Shown here in pieces: positions 30,262-41,630 of a DNA stretch of 64,000 bases. The DNA comes from Antennarius striatus (lineage: Eukaryota > Chordata > Actinopteri > Lophiiformes > Antennariidae). The notes under the pieces were generated by a model, which saw nothing but the letters and a program-made list of their open reading frames with translations, made no database searches and was not told the DNA's origin. The stretch is taken from the NCBI RefSeq assembly GCF_040054535.1, contig NC_090798.1:2112501-2176500 (forward strand). The letters are read 5' to 3'. Both the position numbers and the translations under genes were made by a program. Positions within the stretch are counted from its first letter, which is position 1; the number at the start of each line of letters is the position of its first letter.

Positions 30262-33200
30262 CTTGTTCCATCTACCCATGCTGTTCCCAGCTGTCGTCTC
30301 TTAAATCTTTCTTTTTTTTATTATTCTTATGTAACGTAGCTCCAAGATCTACTCTCTCTTGTGTTATTTGTGTGTTCCTGTCGTTTTTATTTATTTATTT
30401 ATTTATTCATTTAATGTAGTTTCATTGTGGCATGAAGAAAAATATGTCAAAATAATCCTCGCCCCAAGGACGTACATCCATGCTTGGGTACATCTGCACA
30501 TGCATTATAAAATAAGCGTATCGCAGAGGACACACGACGTACAGATGGGACGCTGTCAGCCGCGACTCATCCGCCGTGAACTTTTGACCCTGGTGTTTTT
30601 TAATCGGTTTCACATCTGCTGTTGTACGTGATGGAGCTTTCGATTAATTAGGCGAATATGATGACACCTACCGACTCGAGTCGGTGTCAGGTGATTAAAA
30701 AAGGGGAAAAGCAAAACAGAAGGGGGGGGATGAGGTGACGAATGCCGACACGTGAAAGAGGAGGAAGAGAGGAGCTGACAGCGCCGGGCAGGAGATGATG
30801 CAGCTGTTCCATCATTTATCGCTTCTTGTCATGGGAATGAAATAAAACGATGATCACATGTCCATAAAATGACATAAAATTTGCAAAAAAAACATGAGCA
30901 AACACACAAAAATTCTCAAAGAGAAGCAGAAATGACCACAAAAGCACAACAAATGACAAATAAGAGACACAAAATGCCTCTGAGCAACACCATCACATCA
31001 TCTGCAGTTTATTTCGGAGGTTTTTAACATGTCCTGCGATCCGTCTCTTTAAAATCCATCCCTTCCCTTTTTTTGCCCATATTTTTTTTCCCCACCGGGC
31101 CAAAGTCACGTCTTCCATTCTCTCCATTTGGCTCTCGGTTTATCGTCTCGCCCCTCTTGTTTTCCATTTTTTGTCCTGACTTTCCTCCGCCTGCAGGCGT
31201 TCGTTAATGTGAGCTGATCAGAAGACGCTCATGTTGTGCATCCTGACCTTCAGCTGAACTCATAACAGCTGTGAGGAGGCCACAGGGGCAAGAAGGCAAA
31301 ATGTCAAAGATGGGGTGAAAAAACAGCCCGGTTGGACAGTTTCACATCTTTTAGTGAACCGCGGGACTTTTTTAATGTCTTAACTTGTCTCAATCTTCTT
31401 TACCTTCAAGTAAAAATGTGCAAATTTGTGTACTTGAGCTGTAATTCTACTACTAAGTGTACACATTCAAGTTGTCCAGGTGGTGTTTAGGCTAATTCAT
31501 CCCAATCCAAGTGCAACTAAAATGATTTGTAGGATATTCCAGAATACAGGCTGTTTTTTTTTTTTTGCACAAGTAAAAAATACAATATTTTATTCATGTT
31601 GCAAGATACACAGCATGTCACTTTTATTGTAAAAGGTCCCTCCTCAGATGTCACTGAATAAGTAAAATCTATATGTGTATATTTTATTAAAGCAAGCTGA
31701 AGTAAATCCATCGTGGCTTTACTTACACATGTGTTTCAATGGAACCTGGAAAAAACAGTGTGAGTTCAAATCTGGAAAAAATGTTTCGCTTGGTTATTCA
31801 TTCAGCCAGAAGCGGAAAACAAAACACCTTAAAGATCAAATTCACGCAGTTTACTGAAGATACAGGGTCATGGGAGTTTTCTGAATTGCTTAAATGAACG
31901 TTAAAAATTAAGCAATAAAGACATATTCCCTTGGATTAATTCCCTGAAAGAAACAATCCACAATTTGCTCATCTAATCACATTAAATATAGAAATGAATA
32001 AGATTAAATTTAAAATAAATCCTTCTTCTTTACTGGGTGACTCACTAGATATGAATACAGTGAAGTCAGATTCTGACAGCGGCTTGTGCAGCTCTCCATC
32101 AGCCAATCACCTCATCCGTTTCCATCCTTTTAACCAATCATACAACAAGGGCCCCCCCGGGGGGGTGGGGGGTGTCTCATTAGCTATATTCCAGGACCTG
32201 GCTCTAGCCCACCGGACGCATTCATCCGGAAAGGATGCAGTCCAGAGGGGGATTCATCATCTGCAGCATCATCTCCTCTTCCTCCTCCCTCTCCAGGAAA
32301 AGACGAGAGCAGAGGAAGTGAGAAAGTAAAACCAGAAGGGTAGTGCAAACATTTCAGAGTTTGGTTCCTATTTTTGTTGAAGATCCTCCCGTGATGATTT
32401 GATCTTTGTGGCTTCGCTATTAGTTTGCAACCAATACGATAAAGAATCATGTTTTTGAGGATAAATTAGTTTTTGTTTTTGCAAAATACTGACTAAATGG
32501 GTACTTTTGCTTCATTATGAACTTGCATTTCTGCAAATAACCAACTTTTCTCATGATCATTTGCCTTGAATCAGAAAATTAACAGCAAAAGATTGGCTGA
32601 AAGAATTCTTTTCTCCAAGGCAAGCAGAAAAATCTTTATCCTAAGCAGGAAAATGTTCTTTTATGCGCCTCCTTCTATTTGGAACAGACTCTAGAGCGGA
32701 TCATGGGTGGTTTTTGATGCCGGTCAGAACTCTGAGGCTAAAATGACATAAACGCCCCCACATGGAGGTAGAGGTGAAGAGGGAGGGGTCTACGTCCAAA
32801 TTATATATATATATAATTTGAATATAAAAGGTTTCAGGGGAATATGACTAAAATGCCACATAAACTGCTGCATTTATCAGTTAAATTAGCATAAATAGAT
32901 CATTTACCTTAAATGAGTAATTTTAGTTAAAATGGGAGACAAAACAAGCAGGTTTTCTGCCAGCTTAAACTCCATCCAGCCACACAGTGAATGATGTAAT
33001 TACACATTTCATTGCCAAATTAGTCTTTCATTTTACAATCACTGACTTTATTCCCATTCTTTTCACCCAATAGCTGCCTTTTTTGGAAACACACAGGCAG
33101 TTTCCAGCACGATCAATACGCACAATGATGATTTATCGGAAACTAACACCCGACCACTGTGCTAATTACAGTGAATATTGAAGCCACTTGAATATTAATG

Positions 33201-34257
33201 GAGGTGTTAAAGCGGATTCACATTTATTTCCCTCACGGGTCAAGAAGAGAAGAGGAAAAAGCATTGTTTGAAAGACCATTATTCAAATGAGAGTGCACAG
33301 ACCTTAATAGAAATCATCCAAACCATTAACTTCTGTTTTAACACAGCCCGGTAATTTTGCTTCCAACATTTGTAGACATAACTGATGGTGCATTGGACGT
33401 CTATTGTAGATCATGTAAATGCGGCTTCATCCATACCTCCAAAAAGCATCATTCAGGACCTTAATAGGCACCAAATAAAGATGAATTAGGGTTAGCGTGT
33501 TACCTTAATCTGAACTAATACCGGCTAAAACAGAAATGATAACCAAAGAGTGGTTTCATCATCGCCTGTTTGCTCCACTCAGACGGATAGCGAAGGATGT
33601 TGAGGCTTTGAAATGAAGGCGAATGGAATGAAATATTGGCGCCAAAATTAACTTAACCCTTTATCAGGCAAGTGATTAATTTCGGCAATTTGATTTTGTA
33701 CAGGAAATTGTAAATTTATATAAAAATGTTAACACAAAAATAAAGTGGTTTTTTTAAATGTCCTCCAATACTCGATGGTTGAATTTTTAAATTTCAAAGT
33801 GTTTCCATGAGTGTCCTACGAAGGGTTAATTTACATCCTTGAACTTAAATCTCTTAACTTGGTTTTAATAAACCCTTAAATCATCAGTGAAATAGATGGA
33901 GGTTAATAAATGGCTTTTTAGTTCGATAAACATATCAAAGTCAACAAAATCCCAAATTTCCACAAAATCAACTTAATGTTAAAAGCAATAGTAAAAAAGC
34001 TTAATAAATACAGTTTACAGTTTGTTCAGATTTAAATAAGGACATTAAGCCCTGTAAATCACAAAATTTGGTTTTACTTCCTGTTTTATTTGGTGCGGGA
34101 TAACAAAATATAACTTATTTAGTTATATTTGTTCTTCATTTACATAGTTTGTCTTCCTGTTTCCCAGTCGCTAAACTAATCTAGGCTCAAATGTTTTCAT
34201 CTTGCAGGGCTCAGGACGTTAAATCCTCTGTTTTAAAACCACAAAAGTAAACCACGA

Positions 34258-34380
34258 CGGTATTTTCCGCACCTAAAAGCTTTTCATTTTCTCAAAAACT
34301 GACAGTGCTCCTTATAATCCAGTGCGCCTTATATATGGTCATTCATTGAAGGTGCGTCTTATAGTCCAGAAAATACTGTA
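34258..34380. mobile_element. Palindromic MITE, copy 2
   Basis: Left end CGGTATTTTCCGCACC, right end GTCTTATAGTCCAGAAAATACTGTA. Ends and internal GCGCCTTATA motifs are related to the copy at 7615. It is diverged and non-coding. Confidence 0.65.
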
Positions 34381-34640
34381 AATATGATGCATTCCAATCA
34401 TATAATCAATAAATCAAGCATTATTGAGATATTTGACGATAGATCTGAGGGTTTATAAGTGGGGGGGGAGGGGTGTTGCGTGGATTCCTGATATTTTTGA
34501 AACATCATGCCAAAATATATGAAAATTATGTCTTCATCTACTGCAATTTGCCCCCACCTCCCCCTTTAATTTCTCCCCAGACTCTTTTGAAAACAGTCAT
34601 TCCCCTGCAGAGACAATAAAAGACGCGGGGATCCAAGCTT

Positions 34641-34668
34641 CACACACACACACACACACACACACACC
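34641..34668. repeat. (CA)n microsatellite
   Basis: About 14 CA units. Confidence 0.9.
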
Positions 34669-35640
34669 CTGTCATCAGGCCTCTAAAGGCGGCTGGCGCT
34701 GAATGGACAGATTAAAAACATTGCTGACATGTTAGATACAGACCGACACTCAACACTCCATAATTTTTAGCCTGATGATTGCATGTGAGTGTTTTTGCCG
34801 GTTGCATCTGCCTCCAAGGATGATGCAAGTCGCTTCTATGCATCCAGCCGCTTTTCCCCCCTCGCATGTCACGTATTGAATCCTGAGGAAGGCGTTCTCT
34901 TTCTCATCAAGAGTCATAATTTACTTGTCAAAGCAGGAGTCCGCTCAGCGTGAGACGGGTCTCCTGGGGTTATAATTGCGAGACAGTTTCTCCTGAAATG
35001 CCTCCAGTCAAAAGATGGGCGCTCAGGCCTGCTACTCCTCCTTTGTGTGCTCTTCCTTTTAAAAGTCGACACTTTACACGGAAAATTGTAAAATAAAAAT
35101 AGAAAAAAAAAAAAAGCAAAGAAAATACACAGTTAAAAAAAATGTTGACTAGCTTCCTATACTTTCTCCATCAAGTCCTTGTCATCAATGACTTTCAAAG
35201 CTGATGCTCGGAGGAGTCGCTATAGTAACGCAAGGTTTCCATCTTGTGGGGGTAAATATGAAAGTCTTTTTTTTTTTTGTAGATGAAGCAATAAATGGAT
35301 TTTAAATGAATCAAACTCTAAATTCAGCTGCAATTGAGTTTTATTTATTTTTGAGGGGGTGTTGGACACATTTTGAAGGGAAATAAAGCTTTTCTCACAA
35401 ATATTTCACCATTAAAAATGAAAAGTTAGATTTTTTTTTGTTTTTACTTACACAATTATATGTTTTGAAGTTAACATAGATTTAACCACTCAATTATTTT
35501 ATCCATCTTATTTTTATGTTGATAATTTATTTGGCGTTGCTTGTTTGTTTTGGAGTTTCTTGACTCAAAATTCTTAAAATGACGCATTTTAAATTTGGAA
35601 TATTGGGATCTGATTACATCTTTAATCATTTTATGAGATT

Positions 35641-35646
35641 TATTTC
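35641..35646 (-). terminator. Putative poly(A) signal of the giant GIMAP-like gene
   Basis: AATAAA on the minus strand about 60 bp beyond the stop codon at 35702. Confidence 0.5.
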
Positions 35647-35701
35647 TAATTTACACAAACAGATTTTTTTTAAAAATTGTTTTTTTACAAGGTAAATTCT
35701 T

Positions 35702-38700
35702 TCAACGGGGGCCCACACTGCTCACAGCCACCATGTGCCCCATCTTCCTGAACAGCCCCTCCATCATGGAGTCGTTTTTCTTGCTGGTAATCATGTGAAA
35801 CCTCCCCCCACACTGCTCCACGAGCCGCGTCAGCTCCCCGTTCCTCAGGACGTGTTGCTCGGCGCTCTCCCCTAAAACTTCCCCCCACGTGAGCAGCACC
35901 AGCGTGCGCCCCCACACGTCGTCCCCCAGGAGCCCCATGTGCTCCTCCGCGGCCCTCCGGTACTCCCTGGTGCAGTTCAGGAAGGCCGGGATGACCAGGA
36001 GGACGACGTCGGGTCCCGGGGGGTGGAACCAGGAAATGCAATCCAGGATGCTCTTCCTCTGCGCGGCGTCGGTTCCGTGCGGTCCGTCTCGCCACCTCAG
36101 ACCCAACGGTTCCACCGCGGTGAAGCTCCGCCCCTCGATCTGACCTTTCCAGTGCCTGAAGCCGAACAGGTCGTATTCCGGTGACCCTCCGCCCAAGACG
36201 GAGGCTCCGGCCGGGGATCGAGACGACCAGGACTCCCCAAACACCATCACCCTCAGATCAGATCCTGCCGACTCAGCGTTTTTTCGCTGGCTGACCTCGG
36301 CTTTTTCCTTTGTCTTCTTCTCTGTCGCTTCTACTGCTTTATGGTTATTGCTGTCGTCCTTCACCCTTCCTCCTCCATCTGACTCTCCTTCTTCCTCCTT
36401 TTCCTCTTTGCTTTGTTCCTCTAAATCCTGCCAGACGTGAACTCCTGATCTCAGAACAGAAGAACGTCTCTCATGGACACTCGGATCGTCATCAACCTCA
36501 TCCTGTCCGTTCTCTACACTTCTCTTCTCTCTTCTGAACAACTCTTCCTCTCGTTCTTTAAGATTTACTTCCCATTTCTTTTCGCTTTCAAGCGAGATTT
36601 CTATCTCCCTATCTCCCTCTATCTCCACTCTTTGCTCCCTCACCTTCTCGTCTAGTTTGGATCCAACATCTCGCTGTTTTTGCTGGTTTTCTAGATCGAT
36701 GACATCTTGTTTCTGGTCAACAGAAAACTCTTTCTCCTGATCATTACTTTGCGTCTCCCTCATCTCCATCATCCTTTCTACCTCCTCTTTTAGTTTGACG
36801 TTCTCCTCCTTTAACAGCCGGACCTCCACATCTCTCTCCTTCAGAATCCCCTGGAGTTCGGCCTCAATGCTCTTCACCTGCTGTTCATACCCCTCAAGGT
36901 GTCTTCTAACTTCTTCTTGGCTCTTCTTCTCCAGATCCTCATATTTTACTCTGATTTTACCCACTTCTTTCCTCATGTCTTCATTTTCCTCCTGCAGGGA
37001 GTCGACTCTCCTCTGACTTTCTTCGTACTTCTCTGTAACTTTCAAGACTCTTTGCCGACTTTCTTCCTCCAAACAGCGAAAGACTCTTTCTTTCTCATTT
37101 GCGATGGATTCTGTTCTCCGGTCTCTTCCCACAATCTCCTTTTCATACTCCTCAATCATGCTCGTCATCTCCTTATCCATCCTAGCGGTGAGCTCCTTCA
37201 GTTCTGTTTTAGTTTGTTCGATCACTGACCTCAGTTGGAGGACTTCCTTTTCATTTTCGGTCTCTTTTTGCCTCATTCGATGAAGTTCTTCATCTTTCTT
37301 CTGAAGTCTTTCCACTATTTCTGCATCTTTTTTCCTTTCCTGCTCCATGTGACATTCATTTATCTCTATGATACTCAGAGTTTGGTTAATACTGCGTTCC
37401 TTTAGTCCTAAAATCTCTTCCAGGAGGTTTGCACAAGCTTTATTGCTCTCTGAAAGAAAACCCTTCGTTTCCGTTATTTCTCTTGTCTTCTCATCAATGA
37501 TTTCTTTCAGTTTGTTCGTTTCCATTTCATCCCTTTCTTTCCTCATCCTCTCTTCTTCACTCCGTTTCTTCTCAGAAGAGTTAAGCTGTTGTTTCAGACT
37601 TTCATTCTCACTTTCCTTTTCTTTTAATCTTCTCTCCATGTCATTTAAAAGCTGAAGGTTCTTCTCCATCTCTCGTTCTCTGTTTCGCATTTGCTTCTCC
37701 GCTTCTCTCCTTTGATTAAGAGTGATTTCTCCTTTCTCTCCTTCTATCCTTTGCAGTATTTCATTAATATCATTTACATGCTGATTTAATTTTTCTATCA
37801 CTCTTTCTTCTTCTTGTAGTTTCTCTTCCAACTTTTTGTTACGATTCAAATGATCTTTTTCTCTTCCTTCGGTCTCACGCAATCGCTCTTTTATCTCCTG
37901 TGCTTCTCTTTCTCGTTCTTCTAGCATTTTTTCAATGTTTTTATAATCATTTAAATGACTAAATTCTCTATTTTCCATTTTTTCCTTCATTTCTTTGACA
38001 CTCAGTTTCATCCTGTCTATCTCCTCGTCTTTTTCCTCCAGTCTTTTCTCCGCCTCTCTTTCCAGATTTGTATGAATCCTGTCTTTTTCTTTGTCATGCT
38101 CTTGCATTTTTTCTTCGATTTCACTGATATGTTGACGTTTTATTTCCTCTATTATTTTGTCTGTCTCTTGTGCTTTTTGCAAAATGTATTTTTCATGAGC
38201 TTTATTCATCATTTCCTTGTCTCGTTCTTTTTTCAGAGCCCTTTCTTTTATTTCAGTTGCATAATTTTGCTCTAAATCTCTGATTATTTTATCTCTTTCC
38301 TTCAATTGTTTCTCATTTTCTTCTGCAAACTTTTGTTTTATTTCTTTCGCTTCTCTTTCTCTTTCTTGCTCTATCGTTCTTATTTTATCGATCAACTCTT
38401 GTTGGACTTTTTCCACATCTTTCGCCTTTTCTTTCATTAATTCCGTTTGTATTTCCTCCTTTAGTTTTTCCATTGCTTCAACTTTTTTTGCCATTTCTTC
38501 ATGGTGAAGATGTTTTAATCCTTGCAGCTCTTTTTCTTTCTCATTCATTTTTTGTTCCATGTCTCGATTCAGATTTTTTCCTGCTTTTATTTGTTCCTCT
38601 GTTTCTTTGGCAAAATGTCTTTTAAGTTCTTCAATCTGCCTTTGAATGTTCATTCTTTCACTGTCATGCTGTTTTTGGATATTTTCTCTATCCTCTGCAT

Positions 38701-40414
38701 TTTCTTTTGTTTTTTGCTCCATTTCTTCTTGGTGTTTAATTTTCATTTCATCCATCATATTTTCTATTTCAGTGATTTTCCCGGTCATCTCTTCCTGATG
38801 CTGTCGTTCCATGTCACGTATCTCCATCTCTTTCTGGTGTGTTTTTCTCTCCATCTCTTTCTTATGCTGGGATTCCATCTCTCTAACTGTTTCCTCCATG
38901 TTTTCGTCCTTTGATGCTTTCTTTTTTAAGTCTTCTATCTCTTCTTCTTTCTCAAACAGTTTTATTTTCATCTCTGCTTTGAATCTTTCTTCCATCTCTC
39001 TGTTTTTCACCCCTTCTTCTCTCTTTAGAATCAGAATATCCTCAAATTGTCTTTTTATTCCATCCATTTCTCCTTTTACGGACTCATATCTTTCCATCCA
39101 CTCCTCTTTCTCTTTCTTTTGTTGTTCTATTTCTTCCTTTAATTTCTTTTTCTCACTCACCCGCTCTTCTTCTTTCATCCGAACATCTTCCTCCCTTTGT
39201 TTCCTCACATGCTGGTTTTCTAAATTGGAACGTTCCAGGTCCAGCAGCTTCAGTTCCTGCTCCTCTACTCTTTCTTTCAGTCCTTCGATCTCTCTCTCTT
39301 TCACCTCCAGGCGGAACGTCACCGTTTCTTCTTCTCTTCTGCTTTGGTTTAATGCTAAAAAAATTCTCTCTTTCTCTATGATCAGATCTTGGATTTCTCT
39401 CTCTTTATCCTCTGTCAGGAATCTCATCCTCTCCTCTAGATCCCCGATACCATCCTTCCTCTTTCCTCTCCCCCCGTCTTCATCCTCATCCTCTTCCTTT
39501 TTAACATCAACCTTTTCAGGTGATTTCACCTTTTTCCTCCTCTCGAAAAACCACCTGATGCTTCTCATCTCCCTCTCCCTCATTTTTCTCAGCTCCGTCT
39601 TCTGTCGAATCATTTTATCTCCCATTTCCTTCATCTGCAAGTTGAACTTTTCATTCCTCTCCCGGCTCAGATCCTGGATTTCCTGAACCAAACCGGAGAA
39701 AGCCTCACACCTGTTCATGGCCGCCATCTTTTCCACCTCCTGCAGGAGCTCCGTCACCTTACAGGAGCCCCCACCTCCTCCATCAGAGCTGCTGACGACA
39801 TGGAACCTGCCCCTGCACTTCTCCAGAAGCCACTGGAGATCCCTGCCCCCACCCTGGAGGTGCCGCTCGATATCCACCCCCTCCCGGAGCTGATCCCCGT
39901 GGGTGAAGAGCAGTATGGTGTGTCTCCACACTCCTTCACCCAGAAGCTCTAGATGTTCCCTCACGTGTCCGACCGCCACCAGAGCGTCGACCCTCAGGGT
40001 CACGAGGAGCGCGTGGGGCCCGGGCGGACACAAGGAGACGCTGCTGACGATTTCCCTCTTCACCCTCTCAGGGGTGGGTCCAGATACCCCACCTTCCCAG
40101 CCCGGAGTGTCCACCAATGTCACCAGACGTGAGGCGACCTCAGCTTCCCTGCAGACGCACTCCTCCGTCACCGCCCCGACCTGGAAGACGCCCGGTTGGC
40201 CCAGGATGGCGTTCCCAGCAGAACTCTTTCCTGTTTCACGCTCGCCCAGTAGAACCAGTCTGATTTCAGGTAAACGTCGGGGAGACTTTGAGAACGAGTG
40301 GTGAGCATCGAGCTCCGAACCCTGGGGGCCGTCACCTGGAGAGGTCAAAGGAACGTGAAACGTGAACGTGAAAGGAAGGTCAGTAAAGGTCTGAAAACTA
40401 CCAGAAAAAGGCAA
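35702..40414 (-). CDS. Giant GIMAP-like (AIG1 family) coiled-coil GTPase with two G domains
   Basis: A single uninterrupted frame of up to 1,570 aa. An AIG1-type G domain lies at about residues 50-235: P-loop GERETGKS (57-64), DTPG (102-105), a GPHALLVTL segment and THGD (171-174). Residues about 240-1330 are almost wholly E/K/R/Q/M-rich with a heptad-like pattern, i.e. a very long coiled coil. Residues 1385-1570 form a second AIG1-like domain (GPDVVLLVIPAF, LGDDVWGRTLVLLTWGE, EQCGGRFHMI). Its P-loop position reads GESWSSRSPAG, and neither GKS nor DTPG is present, so it probably does not bind GTP normally. Family members are membrane- or lipid-droplet-associated immune GTPases that oligomerise. 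The Met at 40414 may not be the true start: a good acceptor (CCTCTCCAG, ending about 40342) suggests a 5' exon joining in phase 1. Typical mammalian GIMAPs have 200-700 aa. Confidence 0.88.
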   Translation of the reverse strand: MPFSGSFQTFTDLPFTFTFHVPLTSPGDGPQGSELDAHHSFSKSPRRLPEIRLVLLGERETGKSSAGNAILGQPGVFQVGAVTEECVCREAEVASRLVTLVDTPGWEGGVSGPTPERVKREIVSSVSLCPPGPHALLVTLRVDALVAVGHVREHLELLGEGVWRHTILLFTHGDQLREGVDIERHLQGGGRDLQWLLEKCRGRFHVVSSSDGGGGGSCKVTELLQEVEKMAAMNRCEAFSGLVQEIQDLSRERNEKFNLQMKEMGDKMIRQKTELRKMREREMRSIRWFFERRKKVKSPEKVDVKKEEDEDEDGGRGKRKDGIGDLEERMRFLTEDKEREIQDLIIEKERIFLALNQSRREEETVTFRLEVKEREIEGLKERVEEQELKLLDLERSNLENQHVRKQREEDVRMKEEERVSEKKKLKEEIEQQKKEKEEWMERYESVKGEMDGIKRQFEDILILKREEGVKNREMEERFKAEMKIKLFEKEEEIEDLKKKASKDENMEETVREMESQHKKEMERKTHQKEMEIRDMERQHQEEMTGKITEIENMMDEMKIKHQEEMEQKTKENAEDRENIQKQHDSERMNIQRQIEELKRHFAKETEEQIKAGKNLNRDMEQKMNEKEKELQGLKHLHHEEMAKKVEAMEKLKEEIQTELMKEKAKDVEKVQQELIDKIRTIEQEREREAKEIKQKFAEENEKQLKERDKIIRDLEQNYATEIKERALKKERDKEMMNKAHEKYILQKAQETDKIIEEIKRQHISEIEEKMQEHDKEKDRIHTNLEREAEKRLEEKDEEIDRMKLSVKEMKEKMENREFSHLNDYKNIEKMLEEREREAQEIKERLRETEGREKDHLNRNKKLEEKLQEEERVIEKLNQHVNDINEILQRIEGEKGEITLNQRREAEKQMRNREREMEKNLQLLNDMERRLKEKESENESLKQQLNSSEKKRSEEERMRKERDEMETNKLKEIIDEKTREITETKGFLSESNKACANLLEEILGLKERSINQTLSIIEINECHMEQERKKDAEIVERLQKKDEELHRMRQKETENEKEVLQLRSVIEQTKTELKELTARMDKEMTSMIEEYEKEIVGRDRRTESIANEKERVFRCLEEESRQRVLKVTEKYEESQRRVDSLQEENEDMRKEVGKIRVKYEDLEKKSQEEVRRHLEGYEQQVKSIEAELQGILKERDVEVRLLKEENVKLKEEVERMMEMRETQSNDQEKEFSVDQKQDVIDLENQQKQRDVGSKLDEKVREQRVEIEGDREIEISLESEKKWEVNLKEREEELFRREKRSVENGQDEVDDDPSVHERRSSVLRSGVHVWQDLEEQSKEEKEEEGESDGGGRVKDDSNNHKAVEATEKKTKEKAEVSQRKNAESAGSDLRVMVFGESWSSRSPAGASVLGGGSPEYDLFGFRHWKGQIEGRSFTAVEPLGLRWRDGPHGTDAAQRKSILDCISWFHPPGPDVVLLVIPAFLNCTREYRRAAEEHMGLLGDDVWGRTLVLLTWGEVLGESAEQHVLRNGELTRLVEQCGGRFHMITSKKNDSMMEGLFRKMGHMVAVSSVGPR

Positions 40415-40508
40415 AAAGACTCTATGAAAAATACATTAAATAAAGTTACAAGTCACTCTGACTTGGGTTGAAAATATGAACCCTCAACCTAATTCCTGAG
40501 AGCTATAG

Positions 40509-41028
40509 CAGGGGCCACATCAGCATAATGTCTGTCCTCAAAGGGCCAGATGTAACTAATAAATGTAACTAAATGTAACTCAATGTAATTTAAATGAATG
40601 TAACTACTCCTTAATGTAAAATAACTCTGAATTTATTACTTATTCCAGTTACAAATATTACAGTTACACAGAAAAACACGTTTGTTTGTTTCTCTGTTAT
40701 AACATAAATTATTTTAATTTGTCAGGTTATTAAACCCACAGAACTCCATCAATCAAGGATCAAACTATCAATCAATAAAGAAAAATAACATCAGACACAA
40801 GTTAGGACGTTAACTTTGTTCACAACGTTTTTATTAAAGTTAAAATTAAAGTTAAAAGTTAACAAGAAAAAGGGGCTGAATTACTGCATTGTGAGAAATG
40901 TAGTTTTTGGTCAAAGCACACTTTTGACCTATTTATTTTTAGACACTGATCTTTCATGCTCTCGAGGGCCACTTAAAATGATGTGAAGGTCCACATTTGG
41001 CCCCCGGGCCTTGAGTTTGACATGTGTG
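40509..41028 (+). mobile_element. hAT-type MITE, copy 4
   Basis: Begins CAGGGGCCACATCAGC (a short internal loss near the left end) and ends GAGTTTGACATGTGTG. Flanks AGCTATAG and ACCTGTAG match at 6 of 8 positions. It lies just upstream of the giant GIMAP-like frame. Confidence 0.78.
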
Positions 41029-41212
41029 ACCTGTAGCATCCCAGGTCATGACCTCAGAGTTCACACTTGTTCTCTTGCTAAATGATGGTTCTTAAGAGTT
41101 ATTTCAGTAAAAATCTGACATCTCACCCCAGTTTGTCACACATTAATGCTAGGTCTTTAGCTGTTAAATGTTTACCTATGTTTGCCAGCTAGTTGCTAAC
41201 CATGGTTTAAAG

Positions 41213-41545
41213 CACATGTGTCAAACTCAAGGCCCGGGGGCCAAATGTGGCCCTCCACATCATTCTATGTGGCCCGCGAGAGAATTAAAGGTCAGAGGAT
41301 TTAATAACCTGACAAATTAAAAGGATTTATGTTATAACAGAACAACAAGCAAACATTTTTTTCTGTCTAACTGTAATGTTTGTAACTTGAATATGTAATA
41401 AATACAGAGTTATTTAACATTAAGGAGTAGTTACATTTATTTTACATTATTTTGAGTTACATTTAGTTACATTTATAAGTTACATCAGGCGCTTTGAGGA
41501 CAGCCATGATGCTGACGTGACCCCCAGTGGAAAGGTGTTAGGACT
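41213..41545 (-). mobile_element. hAT-type MITE, copy 5
   Basis: Begins CACATGTGTCAAACTCAAGG, opposite in orientation to copy 4, and is internally shortened. The right limit is approximate (GTGTTAGGAC in place of the terminal repeat). It occupies the 3' flank of the smaller GIMAP gene and contains its nearest downstream minus-strand AATAAA (41436-41441). Confidence 0.75.
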
Positions 41546-41630
41546 GAGGAGGTGAAAGTGAACAACACAGATCCAAAACAAGTTAAAAGACCCTAAAATG
41601 TGCTCTGATGATGTCATCCATCAGAGGGGT

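Noticed and set aside
35685-36095. 136-codon frame overlapping the end of the giant GIMAP-like gene
   Set aside because: Alternative frame of the same strand; Arg/Gly/Ala-rich composition comes from the GC-rich coding exon.
38811-39686. 291-codon plus-strand open frame (Ser/Phe/Leu-rich)
   Set aside because: Antisense shadow of the purine-rich coiled-coil exon of the giant GIMAP-like gene. It has no domain, and its composition is forced by the opposite strand.
41527-41534. GTGGAAAG as a target-site duplication partner for MITE copy 5
   Set aside because: Alignment to the other copies shows that it lies inside the element, so the 6-of-8 match is coincidental.
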